A stretch of 64,000 bases of DNA. Source: Schoenoplectus triqueter. Its lineage: Eukaryota > Streptophyta > Magnoliopsida > Poales > Cyperaceae. Below the pieces are notes generated by a model. It was given only the letters and a program-made list of their open reading frames with translations, ran no database searches and was not told where the DNA came from. Every line of letters begins with the position of its first letter. Position 1 is the first letter of the stretch. Below, piece by piece: positions 11,071 through 22,400 of this stretch. Where the stretch lies: NCBI GenBank assembly GCA_964058805.1, contig CAXKVV010002148.1, forward strand, positions 186,001 to 250,000. The letters are read 5' to 3'. The translations under genes were made by a program, and so were the position numbers.

Positions 11071-11330
11071 GACGAGTCTTGAACGCTCGAAAGGCTTGTC
11101 TTGGTGCATTATTCCTTATTATTCATCATTTCATTTCTCATGACGTCTTCTCTTCTTCGGGTATTGTAGTTTTATCTCATGACGCCATTCCGCGTCGCCC
11201 CTTGAGTCATTATCATTCTTTTTACGAGGATCCTAGCGATTGGACTCCTCTCGTCTCAGCCATTCGAGCGACTCCTGTCTACCCGCGAGGCGGCGGTTTA
11301 TTCTTCAGGGATGATCAGCCTCATGACATC

Positions 11331-14300
11331 ATGCCCCTTCAGCCCTTAGGCGTTGCTTCTACAGCTCCTCTGACACATCTCCTGGGCAAGGAGATTATTG
11401 ACGGGGAGGCTCACAGGTGGACTACTGCTCCCTTCATCACTCCCTTGGAGTGCCATGGATATCAGCTAGAGTGGACCCGGTATGTGCTCATGCGGGAGGG
11501 GACTCTGCTCAGGCGAGCCGGGATATATGACTCGGTTTTCTTGTCGATGTTTCATTATCATATCGACACACCCTGGCTACGGGCCTTTTGTGAGCGGTGG
11601 AACTATTCTACCAACACTCTGTTCATCGACGATCGGGAGCTGACTCCGACCCTCCTAGAGATACAGCAGTTGACCGGGCTGCCGATCTTCGGTCATTTCT
11701 ATGACGAGTTCATGGTCTCGCCCGCTGACTCGGGGGACTTCACTCGATTCCCGCCTTCTTTGCATAGGATTTATGAGATTTACCATTATTTACGGAGGGG
11801 GCATCCCGGAGTTCCGTTCAGACATTGGATCGCCTATTTCACCGATCGGGTCCATACTCGCCCTACGGGTCTGGCTTCCACCAGAGATCCATTTGGTACA
11901 GGTCGGCTCGAGATTCATTATGACGGCCCTATCCCATCTCAGGATACCCTGTGTTCACATGACGTGGATCGGGAGACTTATCTGACCGCCTTCATCTCTT
12001 GGTGGATTTGCTATTTCTTATTACCTAGCTCCCCCGCATACACCATTCGGCCTTCGGTGTTCATTATGGCGAGCCTGATCGCGCGTGGCGACAGGATTTC
12101 TTTGGCCGTGCCTGTACTGGCCAACATTTATAGGTGCCTCCGTGGTCTGACTTCATCTCGTAGTCCTTCACAGTGCCAGGAGCTGATCCCGTGGCATCTG
12201 ATTAGCGGATGGCTCCATTTACACTGGTCTGGCTCATATGATCCCGGCATGGCGGTCACGCTACGAGATCGTCTACCCTTATTGAGTGACCTAGCTGGGG
12301 TGCAGCCAGCTTCATTGACTCCGGAGGCTGCTCGGTATAGATTCTTTAGGAGCCGAGACCATCTGCGCTTCTCTCGAGACAGATCAGTGGCCCGTGGGGC
12401 AGCTAGGGTTGCTGACAGGATGGTGATTGACAGCAGGGTCCCCTCTTCTGACTCTTCTAGCATTCGAGCCAGGCCTATCGACTTGGAGTACCTGATCAGT
12501 ATTCGTCAGGGCTTTCTTCCTCTCAGATTGGGCGATTATATGTTCATCGAGCCCTATTCGCCACATCGATGCGCACATCAGTTTGGCTTGGATCAGGATA
12601 TTCCAGCACCTCTTCTCCGCCCTATATCACTGGCGGCTGATTTAGAGGGTATCGGATGGTGCTACACTCACCTCTTCCGACTAGGCACGGGCACTCGCTA
12701 TCAGATGGTATCCACCTCTAGGACTTCCACCTTCACGAGGCGTTATCAGCAGTGGTATTATGAGACCATTCGCTCCTACCAGTCGTATACTCCTCCGGTG
12801 GTCGTCCGGAGTACATGTCCGCGAGATGGCCAGCCCCTATTAGATGGCACCGTTTCGCGTGATCGCAGCCCTTTCCCGGCCATTGCTGCAGAGCCTGTCG
12901 ACTTTCAGGGTTTAGACAGCCGGTTTTCTCACGCTCCTGTTAGGACCGTTCTCACAGGTATGCTTCATCATCCCTTTAGGTTATTTCTTTTCGATAAGCC
13001 TTATCTCATTTCGACCAATTCTTCTTTGATTCAGAGCTGGCTTATGAGTATGATCACGCGGAGCCCGGGTTCTCGGTCCCTCGTCCACGAGTAGTCGGCG
13101 TTCATTTCCAGCCATATGTCGAGCCACCGGCTCCAGCTACCATGGGGAGAGATCGAGACGGCGCCTCTCAGCCGTCTTCTCCATCTTCTTTTCCTTCTCT
13201 CACTCCGGGTGATTTTCTTTATTGACTCGCCTATCCTTATTCGGGCGCACTTCATTTATATCTCTGATTAGGGTTTATTTTTCAGCCCGCGATACATCTC
13301 CTGTAGAGGTAGCCCGAGACGACATCATAGCAGATCTATCGGCGCCTGCGAGCACTGCCATTTCAGGGTTTTGCACCGACCTTGCCGTCGCAGGTTCGTG
13401 TGCTTCATTTAATACTTAGTTGCCATCATGCACTAGTATTTTCATTCTTACATGCAGATTTTACAGATCCTGAGGCCGATGACATGGCGTCTCCTCATCA
13501 CTCGGAGTCTTTCTTTTACGACGGTCCTGCCTCACCGTCGATCTTATTGGTGCCTACCGGGGATGGTGACTCCTTTGATGTGGTTCTGGGGCCAGTGCTC
13601 ACTCTTGCACGACCAGATGAGGCTTCTTCAGAGCAGGGGAGTCTATTGGCTGTCGAGCCCGCAGGCGACGAGCCACTACTGATCGAGGGAGGGCCATCTC
13701 ATGCTTCTTCATCTCCTGACGGGCAGCCTCTCATGGCCACAGATGGCAGAGTCTCGACTGAGCGGGTTGCAGTCGACTACGACTCAGGGTTGGATGAGAG
13801 CTGGCTGGTGGAGCAGCTATTCCACAGCCCAGAGATGGGGGTTCCAGCTAGCGAGGGTCTTGCCGAGCCTCATGCTTCTCCCGGTACCTTACATTTCCTT
13901 TTGTCATTTGCCCGTATTTTTCTTTTCCATGTATTTATGCTTTTCATTTTATTTTGTAGCCGGGTCTAGTGCACCTGCAGGTCCTCCTGAGGCGACCGAT
14001 ATCCCTGCCCCCGATTCAGTCCCGCCGGTCTCAGACGACGAGGCGATAGGTTAGATCTTCTCTTCCTTCTATTTCTTCTTAGGTTATAACAATTTGTCTA
14101 ACCCATTTATTTTACTTGCAGATGTTTCATCGAGGGATGTGCAGCTCGCCTTGGCCGCGCTGGCGGATGCACTCCGGGATACCTTCTTCGGAGGCTATCC
14201 GCTAGATTTCGAGATCCTGGACTCTCTGCCCAGCGGCTTCTCTTTCGATTGGTATAGGCTGATGCGGGATACCATCGCGCCAGCTCTACTCATTGCACCT

Positions 14301-14732
14301 CGTCTCGAGAGCACTTTCATTTCCAGGAGGTGTGAGGAGCTGCTCAGGGCTTACCAGGATGCGAGCTCTCTCGTATACCAGCACGAGTTGGAGATTCATG
14401 AGCTGCGCAGGCATTTGGAGGCCGCTCGACTCCACTATCTTCAGCGGCTCTCTTCTTGTGCCACTCTCCGCTCCATGGGAGTTAGTGGTGGGCCCGCTCG
14501 ACTGCTCGTGCAGGAGCTAGAGGACCACAGATTATCGGTGGAGGGCTTCTCCCGACATTTGGCAGGACGTCTCCCGGAGTTGCAGATTCATTCGAGTGCC
14601 CGAGATAGTGCCTTCACTCAGTTCTTGGACTTCGAGGCAGCTTCGGAGGAGGATAGGCACTCTCTCCATACTCATTTAGAGACCATCAGCACCGTGCTAT
14701 TAGAGTTGGAGTCCCGCTTTTTGGGCCCATAG
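11331..14732 (+). CDS. Plant mobile domain protein, six exons, antisense to its host retrotransposon
   Basis: Exons are 11331-12957, 13035-13208, 13286-13393, 13458-13883, 13960-14049 and 14122-14732. The introns are 77, 77, 64, 76 and 72 bp, all GT...AG and all phase 1. Internal exons are multiples of three, and the joined frame gives about 1,011 residues with a single final stop. Exon 1 carries a plant mobile domain: AGIYDSVF (residues 63-70), ERWNYSTNTLFI, LTPTLLEIQQLTGLPIFG (104-121), YLTAFISWWICYFLLP (217-232) and LANIYRCLRGL (263-273). Exons 3-5 encode an acidic Ser/Pro-rich linker. Exon 6 encodes a Leu/Glu/Arg-rich, probably coiled-coil, tail ending FLGP. Mobile-domain proteins occur as host nuclear silencing factors (the MAIN/MAIL group) and inside transposons. 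The start is uncertain: 11,331 is the first in-frame ATG, but the frame is open back to 11,052, so a 5' exon in the LTR is possible. Confidence 0.82.
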
Positions 14733-16468
14733 ACTGTACTTTCATTTTTTTCTTTCTCCCTTTCTTTTACTATATTTGATATAGGATGCATTGACATTTA
14801 TCATTTTGATCTCTTGTTGTGGATGACGCTTGTTTCTATTATTATCCTTTCGTCGCTTCCTCTGCAGCGCGAGGAAGTGTTCTATTGATTTCATGTTGTG
14901 CACCTCCAATCTTATTTGCAAAAGCGCCCTATTACAACTGCTTCGCAGCGTCTAAAATAAAAGGAAAATCTTACAACATCCTATTACATTGATTCTATAC
15001 ATCATTTCTTTTTATTTATGGCAATACAAAACTCAAGTAACCGTGGTATTTTACGGATACCGAACCTGTCTGTATTGACCTCTAGGCCGGGTACAGAATA
15101 AACCCGTTTATCCCTTTATTACTGATGGATAAACTTACCAGTATCAATTGGATTATGGATGCAATTGATAACACCATTTTGTGGATGCTCCTTATATATT
15201 TAATTGACATTTATTTGTGGAAGCTCACCCACTCTCCCCTCATTTATGCACCGTTGCGTGCTAAAGTGGAAACTCACATTCACTCATCTCCACTCAATTT
15301 GTTTTGTGGGGGTACTACCCTCAAACATCCATCACGCATCCCTGCGAGACAGGCTTTCATCGGGTAGGTTCGCTCTCCATGACCTGAGTCACTTCTTTAA
15401 GCGAATTACTTTATTTGACACTGCATGTCGGGCAAAAGCATAAACCCTTATTCTGACCCCTCCATGATCTATTTTGGGATTAGAAACAGATCACCTCCTT
15501 GGGCGTGTGGTACTTTTGCGGATGAATGTACCCAACCTAGTTTCTTTATATTTTAGCTACCCTCAAACATCCATCACGCATCCCTGCGAGACAGGCTTTC
15601 ATCGGGTAGGTCCGCTCTCCATGACCTGAGTCACTTCTTTAAGCGAGCCGCTTTGTTTAACATGAAATGTCGGGTACAAGCGTAAACCCTTGATCTGACC
15701 CCTCCATGATATGTCGTGGGATTATGACACACCATTTCTTCGGGCGTGTGGTGCTTTTACGGATGAATGCACCCAACCTAGCTTTGTATAACACTCATGG
15801 TGTCGGGGACAAAGGTGGCAACCCCTTATTGAAAATGTTTTATTATTTTTATTTATTTTCATTTTTTTTATTTTTTATGAGTATGAAAATAGGTTTTTAT
15901 TGTTTTACATATATATCCTTTTATTTTATTAGAAGAGGGCAAATTTTTGTTATTAGTGATACATGTTACTAATAATACGAGAGTTATTTATTCACATGCC
16001 CTCAGAAGCGACTATTTACTAGCCACCAATTTGCTCGACCTATCCCTTGGTTTGCGCCGCGGGCGACCAATATGAGCAACTTTCGTCATTGGGCAACAGA
16101 TGGTTTGAGGGACAAACTGCAAACCCTGCCCATTTTTGTGTTTATTCTGTATCAAATGGACAAACCCAGTGGTATTTGTATTGTGAGCCCAAACACCAAA
16201 GCTCTCGCCTTACATTCTCGCGTGGTTTTGGCGTTGAATTCTCTTATTCTATATTTTTTATTTTTTTTTTTATAGGGCTAAATGTGTTTGTGTGGTTTTG
16301 GATTTTTGGATGCATTCTATTTACAGATGCACAAGTAGGGTTTTGGGATTTTTATGCAAAAGTGGAGGTTAGACATGGGTTCGTGTTTCGTGCACGTGTG
16401 TGTAAACGAACACTTATTCCCTCCTTATTTATTTATAATAGATACTACTCGGTTGGCCCCGCTCCGGG
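14733..16468. other. Spacer between the 3' ends of the mobile-domain gene and pol
   Basis: The two genes converge on this 1.7-kb stretch. It holds no supported reading frame. It contains a 242-bp tandem duplication (separate entry) and T-rich runs near 14,745, 15,840 and 16,255 that could hold 3'-end signals. Confidence 0.6.
15315..15791. repeat. 242-bp tandem duplication in Tat spacer
   Basis: Unit 1 (15,315-15,556) and unit 2 (15,557 to about 15,791) begin with the same CTACCCTCAAACATCC. The first 60 bp or so are almost identical and the rest has diverged (for example GTGTGGTACTTTTGCGGATG against GTGTGGTGCTTTTACGGATG). Confidence 0.9.
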
Positions 16469-19400
16469 CTATGTGTAGTACTTCTTCAGATATCGCCCAT
16501 TAATCGGTGGCATGGGCCTTTCACCTTCATGGTCTATGAGTTGGTATGCGCCGCCTTCGTATACCTTCTCAATTACATATGGCCCTTCCCAGTTCGGGGA
16601 GAATTTTGGGCCGATGTGCCGGCCAATGATCGGCCTTTTAAGGACAAGAACAAGCTCCCCTTGTTGAAATGCCCTGACTCGCGCCATTTTATCATATGCC
16701 CTTGCCATTTTTGCCTGATATATCTCGAGGTTCTGTTGGGCTATTAGTCTCTTCTCGTCCATGGCATCCAACTCGTCCAGTCTAAGTTGTTGGCATTCGT
16801 CCATGGCCATATCATTTTGCATAGCCACCCGCAATGATGGTAATTCCACCTCAAGAGGGAGAATGGCTTCAACCCCAAAAGCCAGAGAATACGGGGTAGC
16901 TTGCGTAGGCGTTCGGTACGTGGTCCGATAAGCCCATAATGCCTCCTGTAGACGATTATCCCAGTCCCGTTGGTTGCCGTCTACGGTCTTCTTCATGATA
17001 TTTATTAGGGTTTTGTTAAAGGCTTCGGCCAGGCCGTTGGCTCTCGGGTTATAAATGGACGAGAATCTCCAGTCGATGTTAAATTGCTCCGCCAGGGCAT
17101 AGACTTTGGAGCTCTTGAAGGCTGTCCCGTTATCGGATATTATCCGTCGTAGGGTACCGAATCGGTAAAGGATGTGCGTCTTGAAAAACTTAACCACATC
17201 GGATGCTTTGACTTCTTTAAGCGGGACAGCTTCGGCCCATTTTGTAAAATAATCCGTTGCCGCCAGGATGAACCGGTGACCTCTCGACGTCGGAGGGTCT
17301 ATGGGCCCCACTATGTCTGTGCCCCACATATTAAATGGCCAAGATGCTACCGTGGGGTGCAACGGGTTTGGCGCTTGATGTATAAAAGGGCCATGTATCT
17401 GGCACATGCGGCACTTCCTTGCGTGCTCTTCACAATCAGCCACCATCGTGGGCCAATAATACCCCATTCGCTTGATCTTTAATTTCATCTTTGGCCCAGA
17501 CTGATGTGCTCCGCATAGCCCAGAATGAACTTCTTTCATAACCTGTTCGGCTTCAGGCCCTGATACACATCTTAGCCACAACTGATCATAAGACCTACGG
17601 TATAGCGTATTGCCCACATATGCATACCGTAGTACCCGTTTTCTTAGTTGATCAGCGATTCTTTTATCTTTGGGGAGGGTGCCATGCCGGAAGTATTCGA
17701 CGAACGGCTGCCTCCAATCATCGTCTTCTTCAGTCATCATTGTCTCTTGGCACTCTATTTTTCCTAGCCCGGCATTTTCATTAATCGCATCATCTGTTAT
17801 CTGACACAATGATAATGGCCTTCTATTGCGGACGATGATGTGGATTTCCGGCTCTGTCGGTTCACCCAGCTCCTTGGCGAGTTTGGCCAACGCATCTGCT
17901 TCACCGTTCACAGCCCTTGTGACCTTCTCGATGGACACGTACGGGATTTTCTTCATTAGTTCCATGGCCTTCTGGTGATATTGTATTAGTTCCGGCTTTA
18001 AGACCTTGTATTCGCCAATTATTTGATTTATTATCAGCTGTGAATCCCCAAAGATGCGTACAGCCTTGATTCCCAGCTCCAGTGATAGCTCTAGTCCGGC
18101 GATGAGTGCCTCATACTCTGCTTCATTATTTGTACATGGTTCGGTTAAGGCTAGAGAATGTCGTATTATCCCGCCCTCCGGGGTTACGAAGACTAGTCCT
18201 GCGCCAGCTCGCACAGTTGGGACTCCCGGGCCCGCAATTGGCTTGATTGAAGAAGCACCATCAAAGTACAATTCCCATATAGGGTCTCCTTCTTCAACAT
18301 GTAAAGTTTCCTCGTCGGGAAAGTCACATTTTAATGGGGAGTCATCTTGAATCGGGTGTGCAGCCAAGAAATCTGCCAGTGCCTGCCCCTTGATCGCCTT
18401 TTGAGGTGTATAGGTGATGTCGAACTCGGTGAGAATAATAGCCCACTTGGCCAGCCTCCCCGTCAGCATTGGCCGAGTCATCAGATACTTGAGAGGGTCC
18501 ACTTTGGATATTAATATGATTTTGTGGGCTAGCATGTAGTGCCTCAATTTCTTCACCGCGAAGATTAGGGCTAGGCAATGCTTCTCGATTGGTGAATACC
18601 CGTGTTCTGCCCCTACCATCATGCGACTTAGATAATATAGCGCATTTTGATTACCATCCTGGTTTTCTTGTGCCAATAGGGCTCCCAAGGATCCGTCCAG
18701 GGCGGTTGTATATAGGATGAGCTCCTTCCCGGGTATGGGCGCCGCCAACACTGGAGGGTTGAGCAGATATGCCTTGATTTCTTCAAAGGCTCGCTGGCAC
18801 TCGCCATCCCATTTAAACGGGATATTCTTCTTAGTCAGCCGGGTGAAGGGTTGGATTTTACCCGATAGGTTGGCTATAAACCGCCTAATGTACGCCAATT
18901 GCCCTTGCAAAGATCGCAACTGTTTTAAATTCTTTGGCGGGGATAGTTCAGTGATTGCTTTGATCTTGCCCGGGTCTATTTCAATTCCCCTGTGGCGTAC
19001 TACAAACCCCAGAAATTTACCGGATGATACCATGAATGCGCATTTCAACGGGTTTAATTTGAGCGCATGTTCTCTTAGGCGGTTGAAAACGACCTCAAGA
19101 TATTGAAGGTGTTCTTCATATGACATGGCCTTGATGACTAGGTCGTCCACATAGCACTCAACTATCTTGTGGATTAGATCGTCAAATATCTTCGTCATCG
19201 CCCGTTGGTAGGTGGCTCCCGCATTTTTGAGCCCAAACGGCATGACTTTGTAACAATATATGCCAATCGGCGTGCGGAATGCCGTGTGCCTCTCATCTTC
19301 TGGCGCCATTTTAATTTGATTATAGCCCGCATAACCGTCCATGAAGGAGAAGACTTCATAGGAAGATGTATGGTCAATTATGATTTCGGTTACTGGGAGC

Positions 19401-22400
19401 GGGAAATCATCTTTAGGGCACGCCTTATTTAGGTCCCGAAAGTCCACACAGATGCGGATCTGCCCATTTTTCTTCTTAACCGGGACAATGCTAGCCACCC
19501 ATTCTGGTGTTTCTTCTTCCCGTATGAAACCGGCGTCGATGAGTTTCTTTGTTTCCTCCACGACCTTTTCTTCGAGTTCTATTCTCATTCGCCTCGGCGC
19601 TTGCTTAATCGGCTTGAAGGTTGGATCAATTTTCAAGTAATGGACCGCCACGTTGGGATCTAATCCAGGCATTTCTTTATAACTCCAAGCGAAGCAGTCC
19701 ATATAACTTCTAAGGAATGCCTTCAACCTGTCAGCCACCTCTTCTGGCAATGACGCGCTTATGAAAGTTGGTCGTGGGTCTTCTTCTGTCCCCAGATTAA
19801 TTTCAGCTAACTCATCAACCGTGTTAGGCTCCTTTTCTAGCTGCTTCAAAGCATTTTTCAGGACCGGGGTATTGTCCTCTTCTGTTTCATTATCCGGCAT
19901 TTCAACAGAAGTCATGCAGCAGCTCTCTTTCATACGGTATTCGTTGAGAGACCCTTCAAAACATGCTGCATTATCGCAGTCATACCCTAACCCCCGGGTA
20001 TATTTTATTTTACCGTCCAGGCCCAGGACTTTATTCTGGCCGCCATTCCAGAGTTCATCAAAGCGCTTAGCCTCGGCCTTGGATATGTCTCTCAGACATT
20101 TTGCCCTTTTTGCCAATTTATACAGCTCCTTTCCAAAGGGATGAGATGCAGCGTCATCGCTCATTGCATTCTCTAATTCTTGTTCTATCACCCACTTCTT
20201 CCAAGTGTTGTGATCAGGGTTCTTCAGAGACTGGGTTGAATCGCTCTGATAGAAAATTATGGCCTTGTGGATGATAGTCTTCCCTTTGAGGCGCTCTACC
20301 TTTGCCGGCACAACAAAGGTTTTTAGGGTTTGAATGTGGTTCACCTCCCTTGGTATAAGGTCTTTAAAATGCCTTTCAGGAACCACAGTAATCTCCAGCG
20401 CTGCCATCTCCTCTTCTATCTCAATGTTCATGACTGAGTTGGAGCGATAGATTTCTTTAATCGGCTTACGTCTCGCAACCTTAGGTTTGCTAGGTACAGG
20501 AGTGTGCGAGATCGTATAAGCCACCCCTTTGCCCTTGCTATTCAGGTTATGCGGAGCTGGGTCTTGTTGAAAGCTCTTCGGGAGTTGGATCGTCCCATTT
20601 CTGTGCCCTTCTTCTATTAGGTCTTTGAATACCCAGCATTCTTCAATTGTATGGCCTAATATGCGATGATAAGGGCAGAATTCGCCTTCACCGGCTCTTT
20701 CTATGTCGGCGGGTCTCTTACAGACGGGAAGTGTTAACCCATTCTTTAGGGCCTGTTCAAATATCCGAGCTGTCTTATTTCTCAGAAAAGAGTATGGTTT
20801 ACTCTTCTTGACCTTGAGGGTTTGCATGACGGTCGGTTGCTTAGCTTTCATTTCTTCCCCCTTTGATTCATCTACTATAACAATTACCCGTTTGCCGCTA
20901 TCGGGTGCTTGTCTTTCGGGGGTCCCGGAACGGGGTTCGCTCGTCACTTCCTTGAGTAGCTCGGAGTTATAGATCGCGTTTTGCAGGTTTTCAATCATTA
21001 CCATGATTTCATTGTGTTGCGTCTTGATATCCTGCGTCACTTCCCATTGTTCAGACACCTCTCTTCTGTTATTTTCAACTTGGTGCCTTATTTCATTGAT
21101 CGCATTCCAGACGCGACCTTCAAAATTTTCCCGCCACGAGCGCTCTTCATTTATAGGCCTTGGCCTAATCGGGTTATCCCTTCCGCTACCGGGTCCTATG
21201 TTGATCATATATGACTCCTCACTTTCATTGTCTGTTTCGGGCCCTTTATATGGCTTCTTGAGGATGTGATAAATGATCTCTTCGTCAGACTCCTCTTCCC
21301 AGGGTTGACGATCATGGCCAGATTCTTCTCCCGAGGTGGTATCGCCCGAGTTGTTAGAATCTTCGGAGTCTTCTCCCGAAGTTGCCTCTATGATCTGAAT
21401 TTGAGGGGTGTTGGCTGGCTTAAAATTGAAAATGACCTCCTCTTCAGAATCACTTGCATTGATTTCGCTCGGTTTTATTTGGGCCTTATACGCAGCCACC
21501 TGTTTGAAGCGGAAGGTTGCTTCTTCACCCGACTTTCTTCCGGGTCTTTGGGCTCGAGCACCTCGGAGTTTAATATTAAATTTGACCTCTTCTTCTTCTC
21601 CGGATGAGGTATCAAATTTAGGGCCTTTGTTGAAGGGTTTCTGATCTGCTTTAGTTATAGGCCGGCTCGGCGTCACGGCGGATTTAGGCAGAAAATATTG
21701 GGCGTCATTGAATTTAATCTCATGCACCCCGAATGGTTTGACATCTCCGTCAATTCTCTTTTGCTTACCATTCTCGATATATTTCAGGCATTGGTGCAGA
21801 GTAGAGGGTATGACCTGATTGCTGTGAAGCCACGGGCGACCCAGCAACGCCCGATAAGAGGTTTCAGCGTCAATGACATAGAATTTAGTAGGCGCTCTTA
21901 GGCTTCCGCATTGCAGGTTTAGGGTTATAGCTCCCAGGGCCTTTTGGGAGTTTTGATTAAAGCCATGAATAATCACCTTTTCATCAGATAGGTTCTTCAC
22001 GTCTAAGGTGATAGTTTTTAGAGTTTTGAGCGGCATGATATTGATCGAAGACCCTGCGTCGACCAAGATGCGGCCAATCTTTTGCCCTCCACAATTTCCT
22101 GTGATGTACAGTGGGCGGTTATGGTCAACGGTGCCTATTAGGAGGTCATCGTCTGTAAAGTTTATACAGGCGGCCCGCTTGGCGGTGAATAGGGCTTCTT
22201 GCATATTTTGCTCTATGAAGTATGACTTGTACTTCTCAGGATCTTGCAAGGCCTGAATTAGAACCTCCCTTAGGTCTTGTGACATCATCAATGCGTCAAA
22301 TATGCTTAATAGCGCTGGGATCTTACGCAGATGTGCCAACACATTATATTCTTCGCCCGTCGACCGGGTCCTTTCTGGGTTCTTGCTTGGATTCTCGACC

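Noticed and set aside
11079..11330. Upstream start of the mobile-domain frame at 11,079
   Set aside because: It begins with TTG, not ATG. The frame is open there but start context is lacking, so the first ATG (11,331) was used and a 5' exon left open.
13094..13458. Reading the mobile-domain region as four separate intronless genes
   Set aside because: The apparent breaks coincide with GT-AG introns, all phase 1, that restore one frame; separate genes would not explain this.
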